Below are positions 26,276 to 35,119 of a stretch of 64,000 nucleotides of DNA, one piece after another. This DNA is from Grimontia kaedaensis (GTDB taxonomy: Bacteria; Pseudomonadota; Gammaproteobacteria; Enterobacterales; Vibrionaceae): positions 186,001 to 250,000 of the forward strand of contig NZ_CP082276.1 of the NCBI RefSeq assembly GCF_023746615.1. Direction: 5' to 3'. The first letter of the stretch is position 1. Every line of letters starts with the position of its first letter. A model generated the notes under the pieces. That model ran no database searches. It was not told where the DNA came from and saw only the letters and a list, made by a program, of their open reading frames with translations. The position numbers were made by a program, and so were the translations under genes.

Positions 26276-26923
26276 GAGAAAACTCCATTTGTATTGTATG
26301 TGAATTCTAACTTTCATTATTTTTAGTGGTAAATAGCGAAGTGAAATTTTCACCAAAATAACCAAAGCCGAAAGATAAGATATATCTGATATTCGAATTA
26401 ATCTAGCTGACTCACTAGACCTCTGTATTTCAATGATGAACCAAAAAATCACATATGAGACACTAAGGGGTAGTTGTAAAGCTGTTGAATAATTGAATGG
26501 TTGAATATAAACAAAGAGATAATTTGACTTATATCACGATTACGCATATGAAACCATAATAACTGTCCAATAATTAAATCGGATGAGATTGGTCATTATT
26601 TTTTACTTTGTTTGAATTATGTCACGGAAATATTTTGTCAGAGAAATGTCAAATATTCCTAGCCTATTGCAATTAGTTTAATGACTATATAAACAGAATT
26701 ACATATATTTGCAGACTATTTTGTGCAGTGTGACTTTTTATATGGACACCTATTTTTTCAACTAAATTGTAATAAATGTAAGTGGAGCACAAATTTTGAG
26801 CAAAATAATAGGGATAACTAGGAGGAGTAAAACCTACGCTGATCAATTTTTGAGCGGGAATGTAAATGAGCTGTTTCCCACTGTGTATAAATATAATTTG
26901 GCCTGTTTAGCAAAAGATATTAC
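26276..26923. other. AT-rich intergenic region upstream of flp (tad promoter region)
   Basis: About 650 bp without a convincing gene, noticeably more AT-rich than the flanks. It must hold the tad operon promoter (minus strand), but I could not pick a unique -10/-35. A TTG-started 45-codon frame (26796-26933, plus strand, GGAG 8 nt upstream, beginning LSKIIGITRRSKTYADQ) runs into the 3' end of the convergent YeeE gene; I do not consider it established. A weak GGGAA...TTCCC hairpin at about 26855-26880 could serve the YeeE genes as terminator. Confidence 0.5.
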
Positions 26924-27370
26924 TTATCCCTGAACTTGGTAAGACAATTTAGCTTTCTTTTCTGTGAACATGTTAACCAGATACATACCAATGAGCATGC
27001 TGGCAAAAAACAAGATGATCATCCCTGAACCTGATCCGAGGGCAGTGATAGCGGGGCCTGGGCAGATACCCACCACACCCCAGCCAATACCGAAAATAAG
27101 GGAACCGCTTAACAATTTTTTATCTACTTGCTGATTTTGACTCACAGAGAACGACATTGCGAATTTGGGTTTTGTCTGTTTTCGAATGAACAGAAAATAA
27201 CCTGGCAGGAACACCATCAGGGCGCTGCCCATCACGAAAGCCAAACTTGGGTCCCACTGACCAAACACATCAAGGAATCCGATCACTTTAACCGGGTTGA
27301 CCATACCGGAAATCATCATCCCCAAGCCGAAAAGAAAGCCGGAAAGAAGTGCAACAATTTTAAAAAGCAT
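26924..27370 (-). CDS. YeeE/YedE-family half-transporter (second of pair)
   Basis: A 148-residue membrane protein with about four hydrophobic segments and the conserved Cys motif IGWGVVGICPGPAITALGSG at about residues 92-111. YeeE/YedE proteins import thiosulfate or other reactive sulfur/selenium species, and split pairs of about 140 residues resemble PmpA/PmpB. ATG 27370 (AAGGA upstream) is chosen over the longer frame. It lies 11 bp after its partner, so the two are one operon. Confidence 0.87.
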   Translation of the reverse strand: MLFKIVALLSGFLFGLGMMISGMVNPVKVIGFLDVFGQWDPSLAFVMGSALMVFLPGYFLFIRKQTKPKFAMSFSVSQNQQVDKKLLSGSLIFGIGWGVVGICPGPAITALGSGSGMIILFFASMLIGMYLVNMFTEKKAKLSYQVQG

Positions 27371-27381
27371 AATGATCTTCC

Positions 27382-27807
27382 TTACAGGTGTAGGCGGATG
27401 AATACAGTAATGAATGCGGCTGGCATGAAGATTAGTGTTGCTGCAATAGAGCGTTTTGAAAGACGGCCCATGCCACAAATGCCATGGCCGCTTGTACAAC
27501 CATTGGCAAGTTTGGTTCCTATTCCTACCAGTAGGCCTGCGCCGACAAAGAAGAGGGGAGAAGAGTGTGCATTCGCAGCGGCGAAATCGGGATAACTAAT
27601 GCCACTGATTGATGCAAGCATGCCTGCCGCTACCATCCCACCAACAAACAAAAGTCGCCACGAAAAGTCCGACTCTTTCGGTCGTAGTAAGCCACCGACG
27701 ATGCCGCTGATACCAGCAATACGACCATTCAGTGCCAATAAAACTAAACCAGAGACACCCAGAAGCATGCCACCTATCAGTGAGTCCAACGGTATTTGAA
27801 ATGCCAT
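27382..27807 (-). CDS. YeeE/YedE-family half-transporter (first of pair)
   Basis: A 141-residue membrane protein with the family signature GIGTKLANGCTSGHGICGMG (about residues 96-115), whose Cys is the sulfur-handling residue in characterised YeeE. ATG 27807 with GGGAG just upstream is preferred. It is the first gene of a two-gene operon with the 26924-27370 partner. A palindrome 85 bp upstream may be the operator. No ArsR/BigR-type regulator is adjacent, unlike in several other species. Confidence 0.88.
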   Translation of the reverse strand: MAFQIPLDSLIGGMLLGVSGLVLLALNGRIAGISGIVGGLLRPKESDFSWRLLFVGGMVAAGMLASISGISYPDFAAANAHSSPLFFVGAGLLVGIGTKLANGCTSGHGICGMGRLSKRSIAATLIFMPAAFITVFIRLHL

Positions 27808-27891
27808 AAATACTCCCATTTCTAAGTGCATTCGCTGTGTTTTCAGCAAACTCATACACTAGGAATTTTATTGGATTCAATAAATAAGTCA

Positions 27892-27906
27892 ATTCTAAAT
27901 TAGAAT
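27892..27906. promoter_or_regulatory. Palindrome upstream of the YeeE/YedE pair (possible sulfur-sensor operator)
   Basis: ATTCTAAATTAGAAT is a 7-bp-arm palindrome around one central base, 85 bp before the first YeeE start. ArsR-type sulfide/persulfide repressors (BigR/SqrR/YgaV class) bind AT-rich dyads of this style and often control such transporters. The link is inferred from position and form. Confidence 0.4.
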
Positions 27907-27963
27907 GTATTGAAATAAAGGGTGTGGATGCTTTAGGAATTGGGTTTATTGGCCTAGTTTGTC

Positions 27964-30003
27964 TTATCTCGTTTTGAAAACTAGCTCAAAATCCATTCCG
28001 CCATTAGTGTTCTTTCTGGCGGAGATACTGCCCTCCATGTCCCGCATATTGTTGGCACAAATAGAAAGACCCAAGCCTAAACCCTTACCTATTTTTTTGC
28101 TGGTGGTGAAAGGCTCAAACAAGGTTTCTATGGCATCCTCTTCTACGCCGATACCATTGTCTGACAGAGTGACGATGACTGATGACGCCTCTGCAACAAC
28201 CGAGATGATGAGATGAGGCTGGGCAGTATTTGCCATGGCATCACAGGCGTTGGAAATCAGGTTGCCCAATACCTGTCTGAGGCGCTGGTCCTCTGCCAAT
28301 ATGCTTGGCGTGTTTTCCGGCAAACGAACCCTTACGTTCACGCGATCCAGTGGCTGTTGATAGATGCGCAAGACTTCCTCCAACACATTTGGGAGCGTAA
28401 TGGCATCGAGTTTGTCCGGTTTGTTATAAGCGAAGGTTTTAAGCTGGGTCGTCATATCGACCATGCGTTCAATGAGCTTATCAATGAGCAGGTTGTTCGA
28501 GAGGACTTTCTCGCCCTCACCCCGCTCGAATAGCACGCCGTTGGTTGTGACCAGCGTGCGAAGTCCAGTGAGTGGTTGATTCAGCTCATGGGCAATCGCG
28601 CTCGACATTCTGCCCATCGCGGCCATTTTACTGGACTCAATCAATTGAGCCTGCGCTTCATGTAGCTCTTCCGTTCGTTCCTCTACGCGCTGCGCCAAAA
28701 GCGTGTTGGCTTCAAACAAGGCTTCCTCGGCCTTTTTCCGCTTGGTGATATCCAGCAAAGTTACGAGGTAGAAATGGCGATCATGAAAAGGGAATGCAGT
28801 AAGAGAAACCAAGGCGGGAAAGGTGCTGCCATCCTGCCTTTTCGCGAGGCTTTCCTGTGCATTGATGTTGATGTCTTCAATCACTTTTTTGTACTGATCA
28901 AACAGCAACACGATGGGGGAGTGTCTGTCCTCAATCAGTTGTGAAATCTTGATATTCGGAGTGGGCTCGCCAGTAAAACCAAACATGCTGATAGCCATGG
29001 CATTGATATCAACGACTTGCCCTTTTTCATCAAGCAATAAGAGGCCGACCTGGGTCTTATTGATCATCTGATTGAGCTTTTGTTCTGACTCTTCAATCAG
29101 CGCCTGAATACGGCGCTGGCTCAGGTTTTTCTGGTGGCGCTGATAACTGATTACCCCCAGCAGGAACAACAACAAAAGCAACATGGCAACGCTCCAGCCA
29201 GCCGCCGATGCGTTTCTTTCTACTGAGCTAATAGGCGTGAGGTAACTCAGACGCCATTTCAAGTCGTCCAGTTGAATGGTCTGGGCAAAATAGCGGGTGC
29301 GGTCAAGCCGCCAGACGCGGATAGTGTCTCCTTGCCACAGGCTGGATACCTTAGTTTTGATGTCGATGTCGCCATCGTTCAACGCATCGGCGGAAAACTT
29401 ATCGCTGCTGGAAAGGAAAAATTGCCCTTCCGGATTTTGCAGCAACATGATGTCGGAACTCGCGAGCCACTGGTCGGTCAGCAGACGTAAATCAAGTTGT
29501 ACCACTACAATGCCGACAATATTTAGCTCGCTGAAAATGGGCGATGAAAGGTAGTAGAAAGGGCTCACCCCTTTGGTTTTTCGCACCATGGATGTGCCTT
29601 CGCCGAGGGCATGGACATCGCGCACAATCGCATCCAAATCCTGACTGGTGATGTAATCGCCATCCACACTGGAAGCCAGCACTATGCCCTGATCAGACAA
29701 GATGTACCAACCTTTGGTATTGGCTGCTTTGTCGAGTTGACTGAGTGTGTTTTCAACCTCGTCAGTGATTGAGGTGTCACCCAAGGTTAAAGCAACCACG
29801 TCAGGATTGTTATTGAGCAAATAGGGGAGATGATAGAAGCGTAGCAAGGCATGGCGAATTTCAGCGATGGCGTTGAGCAAATCCTGCTGTGCGGAATGTT
29901 GCGCTTGCACGGTAAGCCATTGGCGTGCGGTTTCTCTGCCACCCCAGAAAAACACTGACACGAGGATCAGTGAAATACCGATAAGACTCCATTTACGGCG
30001 CAT
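27964..30003 (-). CDS. DctB-like sensor histidine kinase
   Basis: A 679-residue kinase. A membrane helix at about 7-22 is followed by a long periplasmic sensor (about 30-275) of the double-PDC/Cache type found in DctB (LLRFYHLPYLLNNNPDVVAL; GWYILSDQGIVLASS), then a second helix (about 275-292), a PAS domain (about 315-430), a HisKA H-box SSAIAHELNQPLTGLRTL, and an HATPase with N box (GNLISNACDAM) and G boxes (DNGIGV; GKGLGLGLSICANNM). It is divergent from a DctD-like activator that precedes a TAXI-TRAP operon. It should sense the transported substrate in the periplasm; the ligand is unknown. Confidence 0.92.
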   Translation of the reverse strand: MRRKWSLIGISLILVSVFFWGGRETARQWLTVQAQHSAQQDLLNAIAEIRHALLRFYHLPYLLNNNPDVVALTLGDTSITDEVENTLSQLDKAANTKGWYILSDQGIVLASSVDGDYITSQDLDAIVRDVHALGEGTSMVRKTKGVSPFYYLSSPIFSELNIVGIVVVQLDLRLLTDQWLASSDIMLLQNPEGQFFLSSSDKFSADALNDGDIDIKTKVSSLWQGDTIRVWRLDRTRYFAQTIQLDDLKWRLSYLTPISSVERNASAAGWSVAMLLLLLFLLGVISYQRHQKNLSQRRIQALIEESEQKLNQMINKTQVGLLLLDEKGQVVDINAMAISMFGFTGEPTPNIKISQLIEDRHSPIVLLFDQYKKVIEDININAQESLAKRQDGSTFPALVSLTAFPFHDRHFYLVTLLDITKRKKAEEALFEANTLLAQRVEERTEELHEAQAQLIESSKMAAMGRMSSAIAHELNQPLTGLRTLVTTNGVLFERGEGEKVLSNNLLIDKLIERMVDMTTQLKTFAYNKPDKLDAITLPNVLEEVLRIYQQPLDRVNVRVRLPENTPSILAEDQRLRQVLGNLISNACDAMANTAQPHLIISVVAEASSVIVTLSDNGIGVEEDAIETLFEPFTTSKKIGKGLGLGLSICANNMRDMEGSISARKNTNGGMDFELVFKTR

Positions 30004-30111
30004 AGCAAGATTCCGTTTGCTGGTTTCGTTTCTTGTAGAACGTTGAGTATATTAACACTATAAGCGCTTTTCCGATGAGTGGAGCATAGCGCGATCTGAG
30101 AGCTGAGGGAT

Positions 30112-31467
30112 ATGGAAACAAGGCAGAGTGCAAGGATTGCCCTGATTGAAGACGACGAAATCGTTAGGCAGGCAACCTCTCAATGGCTGCAACTGGCAGG
30201 CTTTGATGTGGTTGAATTTGGCTTGGGGAATGAGGCGTTCGATGCGATTCAGCATCAAGCATTTGACGCGATTATCAGTGATGTCAGATTGCCAGATGTC
30301 GATGGCATCATGCTGCTAGAAAAGCTTATCGACAGTGGTGTGAGTGCACCGGTGCTAATCATTACTGGTCATGGCGATGTCGATATGGCCGTGAAAGCTT
30401 TGCACCTCGGTGCGTTTGATTTTATTGAAAAACCCTTTCAGCCTGACAGGTTATCGAGTCGTGTTTCTCAAGCGGTTGAGCAATTCCATGCGCAAACTTC
30501 GACCCAGCTCCGTGGAGAGTACCTTGCTAGTTTGTCCGGGCTAGAAAAAGTACTGGTCGGCCAGAGCGAAGCGATGAAGCGACTTCGCGAACAGGTAGCG
30601 AGGATCGCACTTATCGACACCAATGTGATCATTTACGGCGAAACCGGATGTGGTAAAGAGTTGGTCGCCAACAGTTTGCATAAGGAAAGCGGCAGAAAAT
30701 CTCATCAGTTTGTGCCTATCAATTGCGGAGCCATCCCGGAAAACCTGTTTGAAAGCGAGCTTTTTGGCCATGAAGCGGGTGCTTTTACGGGTGCCGCTAA
30801 AAAACGCATTGGTAAGTTGGAATATGCTGATAGGGGCACTCTGTTTCTCGATGAAATAGAAAGTATGCCAGCGGCCATGCAGGTCAAAGTGCTGCGCAGC
30901 TTGCAGGAAAACACCGTGGAGCGGGTCGGCGGCAACAAGCAAATCAATATCGATCTCCGCGTGGTCGCAGCCGCCAAAGAAGATCTGCGTGATCATCCTG
31001 AGTTCCGGCAAGATCTCTATTACCGCCTGAACGTGGCGCAAATCTATATTCCGCCGCTTCGCGAACGCGGGGACGACATCCTCACGCTGTTCGAGCACTT
31101 CGCCAAGGAGTCCAATCCAAATGCGAGATCAGTCAGTGATGCAGATAAGAAAGCCCTGATGTCCTATGGCTGGCCGGGGAACGTGCGTGAGCTTCGTAAT
31201 GTCGCCACACGTTTCGCGCTCGACAACACCATGTCTGTGCTGGAAATTCTCTCCAATCGACCTTTGGCATCCAATGAACCCAACACCAATGGCGTGCCGT
31301 TGGCGGTACAATTGCATAACTTTGAGCGAAAGGTATTGGAAGAGGCGCTGACTCGACATCAAGGACGAATCAATGACGTGATGCAGGAACTGGATTTACC
31401 CCGCCGTACACTGAACCAGAAAATGCAGAAGTTTGGTTTGAACCGCGCAGATTTTACCGACTCCTAG
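30112..31467 (+). CDS. DctD-like sigma-54-dependent response regulator
   Basis: A 451-residue activator. Receiver domain about 8-120 (RIALIEDDEIVRQA; phospho-Asp in ISDVRLPDVDG); AAA+ domain about 150-370 with Walker A GETGCGKE and the sigma-54-contact loop GAFTGA; C-terminal Fis-type HTH (HQGRINDVMQELDLPRRTLN). Phosphorylated by the divergent DctB-like kinase, it should activate the sigma-54 promoter found at 31679-31695 in front of the TAXI gene. Paired inverted sites at 31509-31596 are candidate binding sites. Confidence 0.94.
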   Translation: METRQSARIALIEDDEIVRQATSQWLQLAGFDVVEFGLGNEAFDAIQHQAFDAIISDVRLPDVDGIMLLEKLIDSGVSAPVLIITGHGDVDMAVKALHLGAFDFIEKPFQPDRLSSRVSQAVEQFHAQTSTQLRGEYLASLSGLEKVLVGQSEAMKRLREQVARIALIDTNVIIYGETGCGKELVANSLHKESGRKSHQFVPINCGAIPENLFESELFGHEAGAFTGAAKKRIGKLEYADRGTLFLDEIESMPAAMQVKVLRSLQENTVERVGGNKQINIDLRVVAAAKEDLRDHPEFRQDLYYRLNVAQIYIPPLRERGDDILTLFEHFAKESNPNARSVSDADKKALMSYGWPGNVRELRNVATRFALDNTMSVLEILSNRPLASNEPNTNGVPLAVQLHNFERKVLEEALTRHQGRINDVMQELDLPRRTLNQKMQKFGLNRADFTDS

Positions 31468-31508
31468 GGGGCTGTTGACCTTTGCGCCTGAACAAACGGG
31501 TGATATGC

Positions 31509-31596
31509 ATCGGCACATTTTTGCTTATCGCCATCCGATAATCCTCGTGACCCCTTACCAAGACTGGACTTCCTCAATAAGCAAAATCTTGCCGAT
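31509..31596. promoter_or_regulatory. Paired inverted upstream sites (candidate DctD-like enhancer)
   Basis: Two 20-bp sites, 31509-31528 (core CGGCACATTTTTGCTTA) and 31577-31596 (core AAGCAAAATCTTGCCG), are inverted copies matching at 17 of 20 positions. Their centres are 68 bp apart and they lie about 85-155 bp upstream of the -24 element of the TAXI promoter, the normal place for an NtrC-class enhancer. Assignment to the adjacent DctD-like regulator is inference. Confidence 0.55.
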
Positions 31597-31678
31597 GGGT
31601 TTTTCCTCCAATCAGCAGGATTTTGCTCATCTCTCTCTCGATTTTTTAAATAATCAAATAAAATCAAATAGATAAAAT

Positions 31679-31695
31679 CTGGCATCCGCTTTGCT
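31679..31695 (+). promoter_or_regulatory. Sigma-54 promoter for the TAXI-TRAP operon
   Basis: CTGGCATCCGCTTTGCT matches the -24/-12 consensus (TGGCAY-N5-TTGC), with GG at 31681-31682 and GC at 31693-31694 separated by exactly 10 nt. Transcription should start near 31706, about 45 nt before the TAXI ATG. It is preceded by a sigma-54 activator gene and by paired inverted sites. Confidence 0.8.
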
Positions 31696-31752
31696 CTTAC
31701 TGAATCCAAATAACAAATTATTAACATGGAACGCAGTAAACAGGAGTGAAGT

Positions 31753-32757
31753 ATGAAACTGAAAAAGATGCTTGCAGCAATGGCCATCGTGGCTTCAATG
31801 GGCGCAAGCGTGAACGTTGGTGCGGAAGAGAGAAGCTATATCCTCGCGACAGCTTCAACTGGCGGCACTTACTACCCGGTAGGTGTTGCGTTAGCGACGT
31901 TGAGCAAGGTGAAGCTGGGCCCTAAGTATCAATTCTCCCTTTCCGCGATTAGCTCTGCCGGTTCGGGTGAAAACGTTAAATTGTTGAACGAGAACGAAGC
32001 TCAGTTTGCGATTTTACAAGGGCTTTATGGCGCGTGGGCTTGGCAGGGGTCAGGTCCATACAAGGGCGTGAAGCAAGATGACATCCGCGCCGTTTCCATG
32101 CTTTGGCAAAATGTTGAGCATTTTATTGTACGTTCTGACTTGGCAGAAACCGGTACGGTGTCGGATTTGTCGAAACTGGACGGTAAGAAGTTCTCGATTG
32201 GCAAAAAGAACTCAGGGACAGAGAACTCTGGCCGCCACATTATGAGTGAGCTTTCCATCTCTCCGGACAACTTCCACCTAGCGTTTATGGGTTACGGTGC
32301 CAGTGCCAATGCGCTGCAAAATGGCACCATTGAAGGAATGAATACTCCCGCAGGCGTGCCAGTGGGCGCGGTTACTCAGGCATTTGCTGCCATGGGTGAT
32401 GATTTGAAGATCCTCTCTTTTACGGATGAGCAAATCAAGCAGGTCAACAGCACCTATAACCTTTGGACAGCTTACGAAATTCCCGCCAACACCTATCCCG
32501 GTCTGGATAAACCAATCACCACTGTCGCCCAGCCTAACTTCCTCGCTGTGCGCGACGATGTGTCGGATGACGATGTTTATCAGCTGACCAAAGCCATCTA
32601 TGAAAATCTGCCTTTCCTACAGGGCATTCATAAAGCCACCAAAGCCATGGCGATTGAAAAAGGGATTGCTGGTCTTCCGGTGCCGTTGCATCCCGGTGCC
32701 GCGCGTTATTACGAAGAAGTGGGCATCGACATTCCCGCAGAGTTGAAAACGCAATAA
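31753..32757 (+). CDS. TAXI-family TRAP transporter substrate-binding protein
   Basis: A 334-residue periplasmic protein with a signal peptide (KKMLAAMAIVASMGASVNVGA) and the TAXI signature YILATASTGGTYYPVGVALA at about residues 31-50, followed by AISSAGSGENVKLLNENEAQFAI. TAXI receptors deliver organic acids or amino acids to a fused TRAP permease. AGGAG lies 7 nt before the ATG. The downstream permease gene follows after two hairpins, which probably set higher expression of the receptor. Confidence 0.93.
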   Translation: MKLKKMLAAMAIVASMGASVNVGAEERSYILATASTGGTYYPVGVALATLSKVKLGPKYQFSLSAISSAGSGENVKLLNENEAQFAILQGLYGAWAWQGSGPYKGVKQDDIRAVSMLWQNVEHFIVRSDLAETGTVSDLSKLDGKKFSIGKKNSGTENSGRHIMSELSISPDNFHLAFMGYGASANALQNGTIEGMNTPAGVPVGAVTQAFAAMGDDLKILSFTDEQIKQVNSTYNLWTAYEIPANTYPGLDKPITTVAQPNFLAVRDDVSDDDVYQLTKAIYENLPFLQGIHKATKAMAIEKGIAGLPVPLHPGAARYYEEVGIDIPAELKTQ

Positions 32758-32766
32758 GCCTATCTA

Positions 32767-32818
32767 CTCCCAAATTGGGAGATTGAAAACGACAGACAGC
32801 CCTGATTTAGGGCTGTCT
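32767..32818 (+). promoter_or_regulatory. Tandem hairpins between receptor and permease genes
   Basis: First, CTCCC-AAATT-GGGAG (32767-32781). Then a perfect 10-bp stem AGACAGCCCT / AGGGCTGTCT with loop GATTT (32794-32818). No T-run follows, so this is not a classic terminator. Such stems commonly protect the upstream receptor mRNA from 3' decay or attenuate read-through, giving more binding protein than permease. Confidence 0.6.
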
Positions 32819-32864
32819 AGCAAGAGAGTAGTAACGCTCCTCAAAAGGAGTGCTGGAGCTAATC

Positions 32865-34985
32865 ATGAAGGATGCCGTAAACAAAGAGCTCGAAAAGTTC
32901 GAGTTGCCTAATCGCATCGATATTCCCTGGGTGAACCTGACTATTACTGTTTTGGCAGTGGCCTTATCCTGTGTTCATATCTGGTTTAACACCTTATCAA
33001 CTTGGTCTGAACTTTGGGTTTCGGCTACCCACTTTGCCGGATTTGCGGTGATTTGCGCGCTGTGGTTTCCCGCCGCCAATCACCTGAAACACAACAAAAT
33101 CGCTTTGGTGATAGACCTATGGATTGCTATTGCAGCAGTGGCTTGCCTGCTTTATATCCCCTACGCCGAAGATGCCCTTTATGAGCGCGGCGTGAAGTTT
33201 GTGGCGAGTGATTGGGCATTCGCTACAATAGCCATCCTGATTGCAATGGAACTGGTGCGCCGCACCATGGGCTGGTTTATCCCCATACTCATCGCGGTGT
33301 GTCTGAGCTATGTGGTGCTTTGGGGGCAGTGGATGCCCGGAGTGTTCCACTTCCCGGGTTTGAGCTTGGAAACAGTGTTGTACCGAAGTTTCTTCTCGTC
33401 TGAGGGCATGTTCGGCCCTATTTCCCGCATCAGCTGGAGTTACGTCTTTATGTTCATCCTGTTCGGTGCATTTCTGGTGCGATCCGGTGTGGGTGATTTT
33501 ATCGTTCGTCTATCAAAAGCCGCGGCAGGGAAAATCATCGGTGGGCCCGGTTTTATCGCAGTATTAGGTTCGGGCTTGATGGGTTCGGTATCGGGATCGA
33601 GCGTTGCAAACACCGTCTCGACAGGTGTTATCACGATCCCTTTGATGAAAAAAGCGGGCTTTCCGGCACGGTTTGCTGCAGGGGTCGAAGCGGCAGCATC
33701 CACGGGGGGACAGTTGATGCCACCAGTGATGGGGGCTGGCGCATTTATCATGGCGTCTTATACCCAAATCCCTTACGTCGATATCATCGCTGTTTCCTTT
33801 ATGCCTGCGCTGATTTATTTCCTTTCCGTTACCTTTTTTGTTCGCATTGAAGCCAAGCGCAGCAATGTGCATAAAGTATCGGAAGACGAAGAGTCGGTTC
33901 TGGGTGTGCTCATCTCAGGCTGGCACAACCTTATTCCGCTCGCTGTGCTGGTGTTCTTACTTATCCAGGGGTTCACCCCGACTTATGCCGCAGGCATTTC
34001 CATTCTTTCTGTGATTGCAGCCAGTTGGCTCTCGAAAGACAATAAAATGGGCCCCAGTGCTGTGATTGAAGCGTTGGCGTTAGGAGCAAAAAATATGGCT
34101 CCAACGGCGATTTTGCTGGTTGGTATTGGCTTGGTGGTTAACGTTATCAGCACGACAGGCATTGGTAATACCTTCTCACTGATGATTGATGGCTGGGCAG
34201 GTGGTAACCTGCTGGTGATGTTACTGCTGATTGCGTTGGCGTCGCTGATATTGGGAATGGGCTTGCCAGTGACTGCCGCTTATATCGTGCTCGGTACTTT
34301 GTCCGCACCCGCTCTTTATACCTTGCTGGCAGAAAACCAGTTGATTGATCTGATTGTCGCTGGCGAGTTGCCTGAACAAGCGAAAGCCATATTTATGTTG
34401 GCGGGGCCGGAAAACTTTGAATCACTGAGCGCGGCGATGTCCGTAGAACAAGCCAAAGAGCTGCTGACGCTGGTACCACCGGATTTCAAAGAAACGCTGA
34501 TGGAGCAGGCACTAGGCGTTGAAGCGGTCGGGCTGGCGTTGCTCTCTGCGCATCTGATTATATTCTGGCTGTCGCAAGACAGTAATGTGACTCCGCCTGT
34601 CTGTCTGACTGCTTTTGCTGCTGCGACCATCGCACGTACGCCACCAATGAGGACGGGCTTGACTGCATGGAAGATCGCCAAAGGGCTTTATATTGTGCCA
34701 CTTCTGATCGCCTACAGTTCGCTGGTGAGTTGGGACTTCACGGAAGTCTTGGTGGTGGGCATTTTTGCCATCTTCGGCACCTATTCACTTATCGGTGCCT
34801 TGGAAGGGTATCTGGAAGGAGCATTGAATCCTTTGCTGCGATTGGTATTGGTTGTTGCGGCAGTTGTCATGGTCTGGCCGGCGCTACCACTTTGGACGAG
34901 GCTACTCGGTGTGATGACTTTCCTGGCACTCTTTATTTACAGTGGTCGAAAGGTATCAGTTCAGACTGCAGCGTCATCCCACTAA
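32865..34985 (+). CDS. Fused TRAP transporter permease (DctQM-type, TAXI class)
   Basis: A 706-residue inner-membrane permease combining the small 4-helix (Q) and large 12-helix (M) parts, as is usual for TAXI systems. Visible M-domain signatures include GPGFIAVLGSGLMGSVSGSS and AASTGGQLMPPVMGAGAFIM, and later LILGMGLPVTAAYIVLG. ATG 32865 with GGAG 7 nt upstream is chosen; a GTG at 32850 is in frame but overlaps its own AGGAG. It uses a Na+ gradient with the TAXI receptor encoded upstream. Confidence 0.93.
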   Translation: MKDAVNKELEKFELPNRIDIPWVNLTITVLAVALSCVHIWFNTLSTWSELWVSATHFAGFAVICALWFPAANHLKHNKIALVIDLWIAIAAVACLLYIPYAEDALYERGVKFVASDWAFATIAILIAMELVRRTMGWFIPILIAVCLSYVVLWGQWMPGVFHFPGLSLETVLYRSFFSSEGMFGPISRISWSYVFMFILFGAFLVRSGVGDFIVRLSKAAAGKIIGGPGFIAVLGSGLMGSVSGSSVANTVSTGVITIPLMKKAGFPARFAAGVEAAASTGGQLMPPVMGAGAFIMASYTQIPYVDIIAVSFMPALIYFLSVTFFVRIEAKRSNVHKVSEDEESVLGVLISGWHNLIPLAVLVFLLIQGFTPTYAAGISILSVIAASWLSKDNKMGPSAVIEALALGAKNMAPTAILLVGIGLVVNVISTTGIGNTFSLMIDGWAGGNLLVMLLLIALASLILGMGLPVTAAYIVLGTLSAPALYTLLAENQLIDLIVAGELPEQAKAIFMLAGPENFESLSAAMSVEQAKELLTLVPPDFKETLMEQALGVEAVGLALLSAHLIIFWLSQDSNVTPPVCLTAFAAATIARTPPMRTGLTAWKIAKGLYIVPLLIAYSSLVSWDFTEVLVVGIFAIFGTYSLIGALEGYLEGALNPLLRLVLVVAAVVMVWPALPLWTRLLGVMTFLALFIYSGRKVSVQTAASSH

Positions 34986-35119
34986 TATCTTTGTTCATCT
35001 GTCATCTGGTTTAGGCATCTAGCCTGGACCAGATGTTTTTCTCCGTTGTCCCAAATTCTGACACCTTTTGTCAGCAAACTTTGCTCATGATTACTTTAGG
35101 TTTATGCCCAAGGTCATTC

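Noticed and set aside
26276..26452. N-terminal extension of the flp gene
   Set aside because: The Flp leader starts at 26275 with a good ribosome site; the extension is chance openness in AT-rich DNA.
27128..27595. 155-codon plus-strand frame across the two YeeE genes
   Set aside because: Antisense to two well-supported genes and spans their junction.
31509..31525. Possible second sigma-54 promoter (CGGCACATTTTTGC)
   Set aside because: GG and GC are separated by 9 nt instead of 10, and the sequence recurs inverted at 31577-31596, so an activator site is more likely.
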